A DNA stretch of 64,000 nt from Streptomyces actuosus (GCF_016921115.1 NZ_JAFFZS010000023.1:56013-120012), one strand, 5' to 3'; counted from the stretch's first letter, positions 16,710-25,632 are shown. Made by a program: numbers and translations. Notes: generated from the sequence alone by a model not told the origin.

Positions 16710-16740
16710 CCGGGTGCGGGCGGGGCCCGCCCGCACCCGG
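16710..16740. terminator. Hairpin between convergent ctaD and substrate-binding-protein genes
   Basis: CCGGGTGCGGGCGGG and its exact complement (15 bp) are separated by a single base. The hairpin lies 2 bases from the stop of the leftward gene and 38 bases after ctaD. It can terminate both transcripts. Confidence 0.75.
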
Positions 16741-16742
16741 AT

Positions 16743-18050
16743 TCAGGGCCGGTACGGCAGCTGCGGCACGTCGAAGCAGTTGCGGTTCATGTCGCCCTGC
16801 GTCACCCAGCCACCGCCGTCCTCCCAGCGGGCCACCGACAGGCATGTCCGGCTGGTCGTGGGCGGTTGCGGCAGGCTCGTGAAGGACACCGGCAGCAGCA
16901 GGCCGTCGGCGGTGTAGTCGTGGGTGCGACCCACGACTCCGTCCACGCACGCGCGCGTGACGCCGGCGCCGCGGGCGCAGGACTCGGCCGCGCCGGTGAA
17001 CCACATCGCGGCGGCCCAGCCCTCCAGCTGCCACTGGGAGTGCGTGCTCAGCCCCCGGGTGGCGTCCCGGAACGCGCGGACGGCCGGTTGGCCGGTGTCC
17101 TCGTAGTTGCGGCTGGAGCCGGTCACCCACAGGGTGTTGCGGCAGTGCGGGGCGTCCTTGTAGTCGTCGGGGACGGTGGACGTCCAGTTCTGCACGTTCG
17201 TCACCTTGGCGGTGACACGGGCGCCGACCTCGTCCATGGCCTTGCACAGCTGAGCGTTGCCGTGGGTGTCGATGGCGTCGAAGACCAGATCCGCGCCCCG
17301 GGCCTTCAGGTCGGCCGCGACAGCGCGGAAGTTGGGCAGCGCGAAGTCGACCTGCTCGGGAATCACGCGGTAGCCCTCGGCCTTCAGACCGCGCTCGACG
17401 AGCCGGGCGTAGGCGGCCGAGGCGGACTGGTTGTACGACACCACGGCGGCGGTGCGGGCGCCGTGCTCGCGAGCGAAGTAGCGGTACACCTCCGTGCCTC
17501 CGTACAGCGTGCCGCCCCAGCCGGGGGTGCCGTCGCGGGGCGCGGAGCTGCCGTAGATGCCGTACAGGTGGGGCCAGGTGTCGTAGGCGGCGCCGATGGG
17601 CTGGCCGCCGACGTCGGGCACGCCCGCGCGGGAGACACGGGGGGCGCCGGCGTAGTCCAGGACGGTGGTGGCGACCAGGGCGACGACCTTGTCCTCGTCG
17701 ATCAGCCGGTGCACACAGGTGTTGTTGCCGACGCCGCTGCCGCCGTCGTCGCACAGGTGCACCTCCACGCGGCGGCCGGCGATCCCGCCCCGGGCGTTGA
17801 GCCGGTCGAAGTAGGCGCGGGCGCCGTCGCGCGGTCCGGTGAAGGCGCTCCCGCCGACCGGGCTGGTGGCACTGGTGATGATGCCGACGGGGATCGGCGG
17901 GCCGCCGCTGGCGGCGGTCGCCGGGCCGCGGGTGCCGGTGCCGAAGTCGCTCTCCGGCAGCCTGCTGCCGCAGGCCGCGACCAGGACGAGCAGCAGGACC
18001 CCGGCGACGGCCTCAGCAGCCCGGCAGCGGCGACTGCGAGGCGGACTCAT
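16743..18050 (-). CDS. Branched-chain amino acid-type ABC substrate-binding lipoprotein
   Basis: 435 residues. A signal peptide with lipobox LVAAC anchors it outside the membrane. The mature part has the Leu/Ile/Val-binding-protein fold: IPVGIITSATSPVGG near the start, a FDRLNARGGIAGRRVE phrase and RTAAVVSYNQSASAAYARL in the second half. It would deliver a ligand to the divergent Liv-type permease/ATPase genes at 19184-22962. The ligand need not be an amino acid. The start overlaps the upstream lipoprotein gene by 38 bases, so translation is coupled. Several cysteines in the C-terminal third could form disulfides. Confidence 0.88.
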   Translation of the reverse strand: MSPPRSRRCRAAEAVAGVLLLVLVAACGSRLPESDFGTGTRGPATAASGGPPIPVGIITSATSPVGGSAFTGPRDGARAYFDRLNARGGIAGRRVEVHLCDDGGSGVGNNTCVHRLIDEDKVVALVATTVLDYAGAPRVSRAGVPDVGGQPIGAAYDTWPHLYGIYGSSAPRDGTPGWGGTLYGGTEVYRYFAREHGARTAAVVSYNQSASAAYARLVERGLKAEGYRVIPEQVDFALPNFRAVAADLKARGADLVFDAIDTHGNAQLCKAMDEVGARVTAKVTNVQNWTSTVPDDYKDAPHCRNTLWVTGSSRNYEDTGQPAVRAFRDATRGLSTHSQWQLEGWAAAMWFTGAAESCARGAGVTRACVDGVVGRTHDYTADGLLLPVSFTSLPQPPTTSRTCLSVARWEDGGGWVTQGDMNRNCFDVPQLPYRP

Positions 18051-18582
18051 TGCCGCTCAGCTGCACCAGTGCGCACAGGGTGCTGACGGACACTTTCCAG
18101 GTGCCGTCCTGCTCGACGGCGGTGCCGGAGGCGCCGGGCAGCACGGTGGCGCCGTTCAGGGTCAGGTCGTAGGTGACCGTGGCCTGCCCGGCCGAGGTGA
18201 ACTCGACCTTCTCCACCGTCGCCTGCACCTGTCCGCCGCGCTGGTCGCCGCTGAAGGCCTGGAGCACCGGCGCCATCCGGTCGCCGTTCTCCAGGACCGC
18301 CTGCTTGTCCGTCAGGGAGGTGTTCGGGTCGAAGAACTTCTGCCAGTTCTCCTTGATCTGCTGCTCGGCCGCCGCCACGTCGGCGGGTAGGGACGGGGAG
18401 GCGCTGGCCGTCTGCTCCGGGGACGAGGACGACGAGCCCCCACCACCGCCGTCGCTGCACGACGCAAGCGCCGGGGCGAGAATGAGAACGAGGGCGGCTG
18501 CGAACGCCGTGCCCCGTCCCGCCGCCACCGGGCCGCGTCCCGTCGTCGCCGTCCTCCGGCTGAGGTCGATCCCGAGAACCAT
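18013..18582 (-). CDS. Small lipoprotein of unknown function, coupled to the binding protein
   Basis: 189 residues from ATG 18582; GTG 18591 is possible. The signal peptide ends in lipobox LASC. A Gly/Ser-rich tether follows, then a compact domain (about 60-185). That domain has NWQKFFDPNTSLTDKQAVLENG and repeated beta-strand-like stretches ending in LCALVQLSG. Actinobacterial lipoproteins of this kind are conserved but uncharacterised. It precedes and overlaps the substrate-binding-protein gene. Its role may therefore be linked to the ABC system, for example as a surface accessory, but nothing shows this directly. Confidence 0.8.
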   Translation of the reverse strand: MVLGIDLSRRTATTGRGPVAAGRGTAFAAALVLILAPALASCSDGGGGGSSSSSPEQTASASPSLPADVAAAEQQIKENWQKFFDPNTSLTDKQAVLENGDRMAPVLQAFSGDQRGGQVQATVEKVEFTSAGQATVTYDLTLNGATVLPGASGTAVEQDGTWKVSVSTLCALVQLSGNESASQSPLPGC

Positions 18583-18704
18583 CTGGCTCACCACCGGGTG
18601 TCGGTCCGGGCCGGGTTCGCCCGGTGCTTTCAGGGTCGGCTTCCTCAGGGCATAGTGCAAGCCATTGGCCGGCATGGACAGACGGACGACGTGCGGGAGC
18701 CGAG

Positions 18705-19184
18705 ATGAGGACAGCCGACCGACTGCGGACCGTGCACCCCGTGCTGTGGGCCGGCTGGGCCGCGCTCGCGGCGGGCGGCGTGCTGTGCTTCATCGGCTGG
18801 TACGGCGTCTCCGGCGAACGGTTCGCCGAACGCCAGCTGCCCTATCTCGCCTCCTGCACGATCCCCGGAGCCGCGCTGATCGTCGCCGGGGCCGTGCTGC
18901 TCACGCATGGCCGCAGCCACGTCGCCGCCGCCCGTGTGGAGGAGCTGTACGGGCTGCTGGTGGAGGCCGGGCCCGCCGGGCCCGAGGATGCCGCCCCCGC
19001 GACGGGCGCGCCGCTCGCGGTGAGCGGGGAGAAGCTGATGGTGCCGGGCGGCACGCTGTGGCATCGCGCGGACTGCCCCCTGGTGGCCGGGAAGGCGGAG
19101 GCGGTCCCGGTGGACGCGAAGCTGCTGGCCGACGGCGGCCTCGGCGCGTGCCCGATCTGCCATCCGGCTGAAGAAGCCGACTGA
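18705..19184 (+). CDS. Two-TM protein with a putative Cys/His metal motif, first gene of the liv-type operon
   Basis: 159 residues from ATG 18705 (GGGAG, 6 bases). Two membrane segments (about 12-32 and 45-65) are followed by a cytoplasmic or external domain. That domain contains HRADCPLV and CPICHP, an HxxxC...CxxC arrangement like the short zinc-binding-type modules found in some nuclease-like proteins. The stop overlaps the next start (TGATG), so it is co-translated with the fused permease/ATPase. It is not a standard component of Liv transporters. Function unknown; a regulatory or assembly role is an inference from the operon position. Confidence 0.8.
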   Translation: MRTADRLRTVHPVLWAGWAALAAGGVLCFIGWYGVSGERFAERQLPYLASCTIPGAALIVAGAVLLTHGRSHVAAARVEELYGLLVEAGPAGPEDAAPATGAPLAVSGEKLMVPGGTLWHRADCPLVAGKAEAVPVDAKLLADGGLGACPICHPAEEAD

Positions 19185-22100
19185 TGTCCTCCCTCACCTA
19201 CGACCTCGCCGTGGCCGGGCTCGCGGTCGGCAGCGCCGCCGCGCTCACCGGGATCGGCCTGATCGTGACGTACCGGGCGACCGGAGTACTCAATTTCGCG
19301 CACGGGGCGATCGCGATGGTGTGCGCCTACGTGCTGCGGCAGTGCGTGGTCGGGTGGGGCTGGCCGCTGTGGCTGGGGGCGCTGGTGACGCTGGTGGTCG
19401 TCGCGCCGGGCATCGGGGTGGTCCTGGAGCGGTTCGTCTTCCGTGCCCCGGCGGTGCGGGGTGGTGCCCCGGAGCAGACGCTCGTGGCGTCCATCGGGGT
19501 GTTCGTGCTGCTGGTGGGCGGGGCGGCGCTGGTGTGGGGGCAGGGGGCGCGCAGCGACGCGCCCGACCTCGTGCCGGTCGAGCCGTGGGGTCAGCTGGCG
19601 GTGGCGGTGGCGCTGGCGGCGGGCACCGGCGCGGTGATCCGCTGGACGCGGTTCGGGCGTGAGCTGCGCGCGGTCGTCGACGACCGGCAGCTGGCCGTGC
19701 TCGGCGGCATCGACGCCGACCGGGTGGCGGCGGCCGGGTGGGCGTTCGGGGCGTTCACGGCCGGTCTGACGGGGGTGCTGCTGGCCCCGTACGTGCGTCT
19801 GGACCCCTACGGGCTGCCGCTGCTGGTCATGGAGGTGGTCGCGGTCGCGGTCGCGGCCCGGATGCGGAGCCTGCCCGTGGCGGTGGTGGTGGCGCTGGGC
19901 ATCGGAGTGGCGCAGAGCCAGCTGACGCGGCTGCACCCGTCGGGCTGGGCCGCGCCGCTGGTGCAGGCCGTCGGCGCGAACCTGTTCGTGGTGGCACTGC
20001 TGGTCGCCGCGCTCGTCCTGCCGGGTGTCGGCGCGGGCCGGACGGCGCCGCGCGCCGTCGTCGGGGAGCGCATGCCGGCCCCGCACGGAGCGTGGCTCGT
20101 GGCCCTCGTACTGTTCCTGCTGCCGCTGGGCCTCGCGGGCGAGGACCTGCACACCGCGGTGCAGGTGCCCGCGCTGGGCGTGGTGCTGCTGTCGCTGGTG
20201 GTCGTGACCGGCCGCGGCGGCCAGATCTCCCTCGGCCAGGCGGCGTACGCGGGCCTGGGCGCCCTGTTCACCGCGCTGCTGGCCGCGGGCCGCTTCCCGG
20301 GTCTGCCCCGGCTGCCGGAGCTGGCGGCCCTGGCGGTGGCGGTGGCCCTGGTGGCGCCGCTGGGCCTGCTGACGGGCTGGCCGGCGATCAGCCGGCACGG
20401 CCTGGCGCTGGCCCTGGCCACCTTCGCGGTGGGCGTCGGTGTGAGCCGGTTCGTCTTCGCCCAGCCGTACGCCACCTCCCAGCTGGCGCTGGGCCGCCCC
20501 TCCGGCTTCGAGGGCGACCGCGCCTACTACGTCCTGGAGCTTGCCCTCCTGGCGGCCGCCCTGCTGGCGGCGCGGCGGCTGCGCACCGGGCGCACCGGCC
20601 GGGCCCTCGCGGCCATGCGGGACCATGAACCGGGCGCGTCCGCGGCGGGTGTGCAGGTCCCCTCGCTCAAGCTGCTGGCCTTCGTCTCGGGCGCCGCGCT
20701 GGCCGCCCTCGGCGGTGGTCTGCTCGGCATGGGGCTGCGCGCCTTCGACCCCGGCGCCTTCGACCCCGTGCGCGGCCTGCTCTGGTTCGCCGCGGTCGTC
20801 GTTCTGGGCGCCGACAGCACCCTCGGCGCCCTGGCCGCCGCAGCTCTCCTGGTCGGTCTGGACGCCGGTGCCCGCGGCGGCATGGCGGCGGCCGTGATCG
20901 GCGTTCTGGCGGTCCTCGTCGGCCGATTCCCCGGCGGACCGTTCGAGGCGCTGCGGGCGGCGGCGTGGCGCGCGCGGCTGCGGCGGCCGGCGGACTTGAC
21001 GGCGCGGGGTGCCGAGCTCCGCAGGAGGCTGCGCCCCGCCCGGCCGCGCCCGGGTCCCCGGCCCGCGCCGGCGGGGGCGACGGCCCCGGCCCCGGCCGCG
21101 TGGGGCGGGGCGGCCCGGGCGACGGCGCCCGGAGGGTCGGGTGCCCCGGCTGAAGGTGCGGGAACGACCTCACGAGGGGCACGCACCACAGCGGGAGGCG
21201 CGGGCACGGCGCCACGAGGAGCACGCACCGCAGCGAAAGGCGGGGGCGCAGCCCCACAACGGGCGGCCGAGGCTCCGCCGGGGGCGGGAGGAACGGGCGG
21301 ACGGGCCGGCGAAGCCCCGGCGCCGGGCCTCGCCCGGCCGCCGCACCGGCCCCGGTCCGCGGCGGCCCCGGCAGCACCCGCGGCACCCGCGGCACCCGCG
21401 GCCACCGGCCCCACGCCCCGCACGGCCGCGGCACCCTCGTCCGGAGCCTCGGCCCCCCGAGGCACTCGCGGGACCCGTCCCGGGCGCCTGCCGCCCTCCC
21501 CCGGTCGCGAGCGCCGCAGCCGCGCCGTCCTCCTCACCGCCCGCGGCCTGCACGTCCGCTACGCCGGTTTCACGGCGCTCGACGGTGTCGATCTCGACGT
21601 GCCGGCCGGCCGGGTGACCGCGGTGGTGGGGCCCAACGGCGCGGGCAAGAGCACCCTGTTCCACTGCCTGGCCGGCACGGTGCGCCCCGCGCAGGGACGG
21701 GTGCGGCTGGGCGGCCGGGACGTGACCCGCACCGCGGCGCACGCCCGGACCCGGCTGGGGATCGCCCGGACCTTCCAGGAGCTGGCCGTCTTCCCGTCCC
21801 TGACGGTCTCCGAGAACGTCCGGATCGGCGCCGAGCAGGGCCGTGTCGCCGACCCGGCCGCTGTGGAGCGGACCCTGCGGCTGCTCGGCCTGGACGGACC
21901 GGTGCGGGCCCTGCCCGCCGCGGGCCTGCCCACCGGCACCCTGCGCCGCGTCGAGCTGGCCCGCGCCCTGGCGGGCAGCCCGCTCGTACTGCTGCTGGAC
22001 GAGCCGGCCGCCGGCCTGGACAGCGCCGAGGTGACGGCCCTGGCCGGTGTGCTCGGGGCGCTGGCCGCCGACGGCATGGCGCTGCTCGTCGTCGAGCACG

Positions 22101-22243
22101 ACCTGGACCTCGTCGCCGATCTGGCCGATGTCGTCCATGTGATGACCGCGGGCCGGATCGTCGCCTCCGGCCCACCCGACCGGGTCCTCGACGCCGTCGC
22201 CGGCCCGGCCGCCCCACCGGGCCGCCCGGGGAGGCGGCCGTGA
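19184..22243 (+). CDS. Fused LivH-LivM-LivG branched-chain amino acid-type ABC transporter
   Basis: 1019 residues joining three normally separate subunits. LivH-like permease spans about 1-290. LivM-like permease spans about 300-600 (GRGGQISLGQAAYAGLGALF near 342). A long Ala/Pro/Gly-rich linker covers about 602-780. A LivG-like ATPase follows (about 780-1019). The ATPase has Walker A VGPNGAGKST (near 815), Q-loop FQE, Walker B LVLLLDEP (near 934) and switch His in VEHDL. Its signature is degenerate: LPTGTLRR where LivG usually has LPYGQQRR. The fusion is in one reading frame with no internal stop. It imports a ligand delivered by the divergent binding lipoprotein. LivF follows with a 4-base overlap. 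Confidence 0.9.
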   Translation: MSSLTYDLAVAGLAVGSAAALTGIGLIVTYRATGVLNFAHGAIAMVCAYVLRQCVVGWGWPLWLGALVTLVVVAPGIGVVLERFVFRAPAVRGGAPEQTLVASIGVFVLLVGGAALVWGQGARSDAPDLVPVEPWGQLAVAVALAAGTGAVIRWTRFGRELRAVVDDRQLAVLGGIDADRVAAAGWAFGAFTAGLTGVLLAPYVRLDPYGLPLLVMEVVAVAVAARMRSLPVAVVVALGIGVAQSQLTRLHPSGWAAPLVQAVGANLFVVALLVAALVLPGVGAGRTAPRAVVGERMPAPHGAWLVALVLFLLPLGLAGEDLHTAVQVPALGVVLLSLVVVTGRGGQISLGQAAYAGLGALFTALLAAGRFPGLPRLPELAALAVAVALVAPLGLLTGWPAISRHGLALALATFAVGVGVSRFVFAQPYATSQLALGRPSGFEGDRAYYVLELALLAAALLAARRLRTGRTGRALAAMRDHEPGASAAGVQVPSLKLLAFVSGAALAALGGGLLGMGLRAFDPGAFDPVRGLLWFAAVVVLGADSTLGALAAAALLVGLDAGARGGMAAAVIGVLAVLVGRFPGGPFEALRAAAWRARLRRPADLTARGAELRRRLRPARPRPGPRPAPAGATAPAPAAWGGAARATAPGGSGAPAEGAGTTSRGARTTAGGAGTAPRGARTAAKGGGAAPQRAAEAPPGAGGTGGRAGEAPAPGLARPPHRPRSAAAPAAPAAPAAPAATGPTPRTAAAPSSGASAPRGTRGTRPGRLPPSPGRERRSRAVLLTARGLHVRYAGFTALDGVDLDVPAGRVTAVVGPNGAGKSTLFHCLAGTVRPAQGRVRLGGRDVTRTAAHARTRLGIARTFQELAVFPSLTVSENVRIGAEQGRVADPAAVERTLRLLGLDGPVRALPAAGLPTGTLRRVELARALAGSPLVLLLDEPAAGLDSAEVTALAGVLGALAADGMALLVVEHDLDLVADLADVVHVMTAGRIVASGPPDRVLDAVAGPAAPPGRPGRRP

Positions 22244-22962
22244 CAGCCGTCTCGCTGCGCCACGCGCGCGTGCGCTACGGCCCCCTGGAGGCACTGCACG
22301 GCGTCACGCTCGTCGCCCCGGGCCCCGGCCTCACCGTGCTGCTGGGCCGTAACGGCTCCGGCCGCAGCACCGTCCTGCGGGCACTGGCCGGCACGGTGCC
22401 GCTGTCGGGCGGTGCGGTCGTGTGGGACGGCACCGACGTGACCCGGATGCCCGCCCACGAGCGGGCACGGCGCGGGATGTGCCTGGTGCCCGAGCGGCAG
22501 GCGGTGTTCGGCTCCCTGACCGTGCGCGACAACCTCGGCCTGTCCGCCCCGGCCGTCGACGCCGCCCTCGACGCCTACCCGCAGCTCCGACCGCTCCTCC
22601 CCCGGCGTGCCGGCACCCTCTCCGGCGGGGAGCAGCGCATGCTCGCCGTCTCCCGCGCCCTGCTGGCACGCGCACGCGTGGTCCTCGTCGACGAGCCCGC
22701 CCAGGGCATGTCGCCCGCGGTCGCGGCCCGCACCTACGAGGTGCTGGCGTCTCTGGACGCCTGCGTGGTCGTCGCCGAGCAGCGGCTGCCCCCGGCGCTG
22801 CTCGGCCGGCCGCTGTTCGTGTACGAACTGCGGCGCGGCTCCGTGGTGTTCAGCGGCGAGGCGAGTGAGCTGGAACGCCGCACGGCGGGGGCCGACCGCA
22901 CCCCGCCCGGGCCCGGCGGGCGCCGGGCCCGGGGGCCGCACCCGCCGGACCGGCCGGGCTGA
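22240..22962 (+). CDS. livF: LivF-like ABC transporter ATPase with Arg in Walker A
   Basis: 240 residues from GTG 22240 (GGGGAGG, 4-base GTGA overlap with the fused transporter gene). The signature LSGGEQR and Walker B VVLVDEP are intact, and VAEQ replaces the switch His, as is usual in LivF. Walker A reads GRNGSGRST: the catalytic lysine is arginine. That would weaken ATP hydrolysis at this site. Paired with the LivG domain, the dimer would have one canonical site and one degenerate site. The C-terminal about 30 residues are Pro/Arg-rich. A strong hairpin ends the operon. Confidence 0.9.
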   Translation: MTAVSLRHARVRYGPLEALHGVTLVAPGPGLTVLLGRNGSGRSTVLRALAGTVPLSGGAVVWDGTDVTRMPAHERARRGMCLVPERQAVFGSLTVRDNLGLSAPAVDAALDAYPQLRPLLPRRAGTLSGGEQRMLAVSRALLARARVVLVDEPAQGMSPAVAARTYEVLASLDACVVVAEQRLPPALLGRPLFVYELRRGSVVFSGEASELERRTAGADRTPPGPGGRRARGPHPPDRPG

Positions 22963-23018
22963 CACACCGGCCGGCGGCACGGGGCCGCGGGGTCCACGCG
23001 GGCCTCCTGCGAAGGTGC

Positions 23019-23050
23019 GGCCCCGCCCGGTCTGCCGACCGGGCGGGGCC
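23019..23050. terminator. Hairpin between livF and the Rpf-LysM gene
   Basis: GGCCCCGCCCGGTC-TGCC-GACCGGGCGGGGCC is a 14-bp perfect stem with a 4-base loop between two convergent genes. Confidence 0.75.
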
Positions 23051-23075
23051 CGGTGCACCGGGCGAGGGGGGTGGC

Positions 23076-23846
23076 TCAGAGCGCGAGGCGCTGCCCGGGC
23101 ACGATCAGGTCGGGATCACCACCGATGACGGCCTTGTTGGCGGCGTAGATCCGCTGCCAGGTGGTCCCGTGCCGGGCGGCGATGCCGCTCAGCGTGTCGC
23201 CCTTGCGGACGGTGTAGTCGCCGCGGGAACCGCCGCGCTCGGCACGGCCGCTCGTGCGGGCCGGAGCCTTCTCCGGCCCGGACGCCTTCATCGGCTTCCG
23301 GGTGGTCGCACCCGCCCTCGCGGACTGACTGCTCCGGGTCGGCCTCGTGGACGTGCCCGACCCGGACGTGTGCGAGCTGCCCGACGCGTGGGACGTGCCG
23401 GATCCGGTCGACGCGCCTGCCGCACCCGCCGCGGGTGCGCTGCCGGAGGCTCCGGCACGCGCCGAGCAGACGGGCCACGCACCCCACCCCTGGGCGTGCT
23501 GGACCTTGGTGGCGACGGCGATCTGCTGCTGCCGGGAGGCACGGTCGGCGGTCGGCGCGTAAGCCGTGCCGCCGTACGCGCGCCAGGTGCCGGCGGAGAA
23601 CTGGAGCCCGCCGTAGTAGCCGTTGCCGGTGTTGATGTGCCAGTTGCCGCCGCTCTCGCACTGGGCGATGCGGTCCCACACGCCGCCGTCCGCCGCCGTG
23701 GCGCTGCCGGCTGCGGCCAGCAGGCCCAGGGGGGCGAGGAGCACCGCCCCGGCGAGAGCCGCCGTCGTGCGGGCCTGGCCCCTGCCCCGGGCCGTGCTCC
23801 GGGTGCTGCGAACGTTGTTGCGCGAGTCATCGGCACATTCGGACAT
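23076..23846 (-). CDS. Secreted resuscitation-promoting factor-like (transglycosylase) LysM protein
   Basis: 256 residues from ATG 23846, with GAGAGGG upstream. The signal peptide ends near SATA (about 51). The Rpf-like transglycosylase domain spans about 53-128, with the catalytic Glu in CESGGNW (Glu64), NGYYGGLQFSAGTW and GWGAWPVC. The two cysteines can form the usual disulfide. A Ser/Thr/Gly-rich linker (about 130-205) leads to a C-terminal LysM domain (YTVRKGDTLSGIAARHG to PGQRLAL). It cleaves peptidoglycan and in Streptomyces aids germination and growth from dormancy. The paralogue number cannot be told from this window. Confidence 0.93.
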   Translation of the reverse strand: MSECADDSRNNVRSTRSTARGRGQARTTAALAGAVLLAPLGLLAAAGSATAADGGVWDRIAQCESGGNWHINTGNGYYGGLQFSAGTWRAYGGTAYAPTADRASRQQQIAVATKVQHAQGWGAWPVCSARAGASGSAPAAGAAGASTGSGTSHASGSSHTSGSGTSTRPTRSSQSARAGATTRKPMKASGPEKAPARTSGRAERGGSRGDYTVRKGDTLSGIAARHGTTWQRIYAANKAVIGGDPDLIVPGQRLAL

Positions 23847-24365
23847 GAAGTTCCCTCTCGAAGGACCCGGGATCCCCCAAGGCGGAACACGCCCGGCGCG
23901 CATGGACGCGTCGGTCGCGCTCGCCCCGTCCACCGGAGGTCGTGCTGCTCCGAGTCTGGCTGCGGAGCGGTCGGTGGACGTACCCGAGCGGTGCTCGTTG
24001 CACACGGCCGAGGAATCTACGGAGCGTGAGGGACTGCCATCAACCAACTCCTCGTCATTCCAGGCCAGTTGGACGTTACCGCGAGTATCCGCGAATTCCG
24101 GCCACCCACTACATCCGCTCATTTCGCGATATCAGGCGCACGTTCCGCGTCGATCTGTGACCCACTTCACCGCGTCAACTTCCTTGACTGAGACAACTCT
24201 TGACGTTGAGTGACCGATTCCGGAGCGGAGGTGACCGTACGCGCCGGATGGTGCGATTCCGATCGGACCCGTGCGTGACTCCCACCACAGATCGCCCGTT
24301 GTCTCCTTCATGAGCCGGGGACCCACCCGGTCTCGCCACCGCACCGCATCCCGAGGGAGCCACCC
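23847..24365. promoter_or_regulatory. Divergent control region of the Rpf-LysM gene
   Basis: 519 bases without a gene, less GC-rich than its surroundings around 24020-24200. TTGACT and TTGACG hexamers near 24182 and 24200 are candidate -35 elements for the rightward gene. The rpf side has a long leader with a short stem (GGATCCCGGGTCC) close to the start codon. I could not recognise a c-di-AMP riboswitch, which is known upstream of some Streptomyces rpf genes. Confidence 0.35.
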
Positions 24366-25169
24366 GTGCCGCGCATGCTCGACGTCAGCGACGAGGTACG
24401 CGCCGAGATCGGCGACGAAGAAGCCGACCGGCTGCTCGCCGGAGAGAACGCGCCCGGCAGTTACGACTGCACCTCCTGCCGCACGCCCGGTGACTCCGAA
24501 CGCGAGCCCACCAGCACCGTGCTGTTCATCGGCGACGAGACCGCCGTGCTCGCCTTCGCCCACGCCGGCTGCCTGCCCTCGCAGGTCGTCCAGGTCACCG
24601 AGGAGCAGCTGCAGGGCGCCGTCCGCTCCATCGGCGGGGACATCTCCGCCGACGCCGCCGTCCCCGCCGTCACCGAGCCGGAGAAGTCCGTCCCCGAGCA
24701 GGCCGTGCTCGGTGTCACCAGCGGACTCGTCCTGATCGCCGGGGAGTTGCACCCCGCCCTGGTCGTGGAGCCGACCGCGCCCATCGTCCGGCCCGGCACC
24801 ACCGGCGCAGGCGACGACTTCCTGCCGCTCCTGATCGAACAGGGCTTCATGCCGCTGACCGAACTGACCGGCGTGCCGCCGGTGCAGCACGGATGGTCGG
24901 TGCTGCTGGCCATGGGACAGCTGCACGCCGTGCTCCAGCCGGGCCCCGACGGGAGCCAGCCGGTGGCCTGGTGGCAGGCCCATCAGCCGCTCCAGGTCAC
25001 CGACGGCTGGCGGGCCGCCGCCAACAAGCACCAGCAGGTGCTGATGTACGCGGCCCCGGTGGGCTCCATCGGCCGTCAGCCCCGCGAGGACCTGCTGCGG
25101 GACGCGCTGGACAAGGCCGCGGCCAACGGGAAGCTCGTGGCGGCGGCCCTGCCGCTGGCGGGTACCTGA
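24366..25169 (+). CDS. Conserved hypothetical protein (SseB-like size, unknown)
   Basis: 267 residues from GTG 24366 (GAGGGAG upstream); ATG 24375 is an alternative. It is soluble, with no signal peptide or membrane segment. The N-terminus has DCTSCRTPGD, a CxxC pair that may bind metal. Three similarly sized beta-rich stretches follow, with WSVLLAMGQLHAVLQPG and a conserved-looking GWRAAANKHQQVLMYAAPVG. I do not recognise a catalytic motif. It stands between the Rpf gene and a small conserved ORF, upstream of der, and its own promoter region lies to the left. Confidence 0.75.
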   Translation: MPRMLDVSDEVRAEIGDEEADRLLAGENAPGSYDCTSCRTPGDSEREPTSTVLFIGDETAVLAFAHAGCLPSQVVQVTEEQLQGAVRSIGGDISADAAVPAVTEPEKSVPEQAVLGVTSGLVLIAGELHPALVVEPTAPIVRPGTTGAGDDFLPLLIEQGFMPLTELTGVPPVQHGWSVLLAMGQLHAVLQPGPDGSQPVAWWQAHQPLQVTDGWRAAANKHQQVLMYAAPVGSIGRQPREDLLRDALDKAAANGKLVAAALPLAGT

Positions 25170-25236
25170 GCACCGCGCACGCCGAACCGCACCGCGGGGC
25201 CGCATCCTCCCGCGCGTCGGCGTCGTTTGGCTGTAC

Positions 25237-25557
25237 GTGCACACCTATGACGTTCCCCGCCGCCAGGACCCCCTGGGCGGCCCATCGGCCACGCCGATCT
25301 ACGACGCGCTCTACGCCGAGTACGTCAAGTCCTTCCGCACGCTGCCGGGTGATCGCAGCGGCGAGGAGGACCTCGGGTTCAGCGCCTTCGGGAGCACCCC
25401 GTACAGATCGGGTTCGTTCAGCGCCTACAGCGCCGGCGCGTTCAGCGCACGGCAGCAGCCGCAGTGGCAGCGCGTCGGGCACATCGGTCCGCAGGGTTCG
25501 AACGTGACGCAGCACTTCCCGGCGGCGCTGCCGCCCGGCCGGAGCGGCGGCGTCTGA
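25237..25557 (+). CDS. Small conserved hypothetical protein
   Basis: 106 residues from GTG 25237. It is rich in Ser, Gly, Arg and Gln with no membrane segment. The N-terminus (VHTYDVPRRQDP then TPIYDALYAEYVKSFRTLPG) looks structured and may be a helix pair; the rest looks disordered. There is no good ribosome site, which weakens the start. Coding is supported by Streptomyces-like third-position GC in this frame and by the clean position between two genes. Function unknown. Confidence 0.6.
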   Translation: MHTYDVPRRQDPLGGPSATPIYDALYAEYVKSFRTLPGDRSGEEDLGFSAFGSTPYRSGSFSAYSAGAFSARQQPQWQRVGHIGPQGSNVTQHFPAALPPGRSGGV

Positions 25558-25587
25558 CCGGCCCCGCGGCAGTCGGCCGGACAGCGC

Positions 25588-25617
25588 GAAGGGCGGCCCC
25601 TTCCGGAGCCGCCCTTC
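25588..25617. terminator. Hairpin between the small ORF and der
   Basis: GAAGGGCGGC pairs with GCCGCCCTTC (10 bp, 10-base loop) between two convergent genes. Confidence 0.65.
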
Positions 25618-25632
25618 CGCACGCCTCGGTGA

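Noticed and set aside
23847..24170. Possible c-di-AMP (ydaO) riboswitch upstream of the Rpf-LysM gene
   Set aside because: Such riboswitches are known upstream of some Streptomyces rpf genes. I could find only a vague CCTTGGGG-like match and not the paired conserved segments. A covariance-model search would decide.
25490..25510. GGTTCGAA-like tRNA T-arm motif near the end of the small ORF
   Set aside because: No acceptor or anticodon stem can be drawn around it. It lies within a coding frame.
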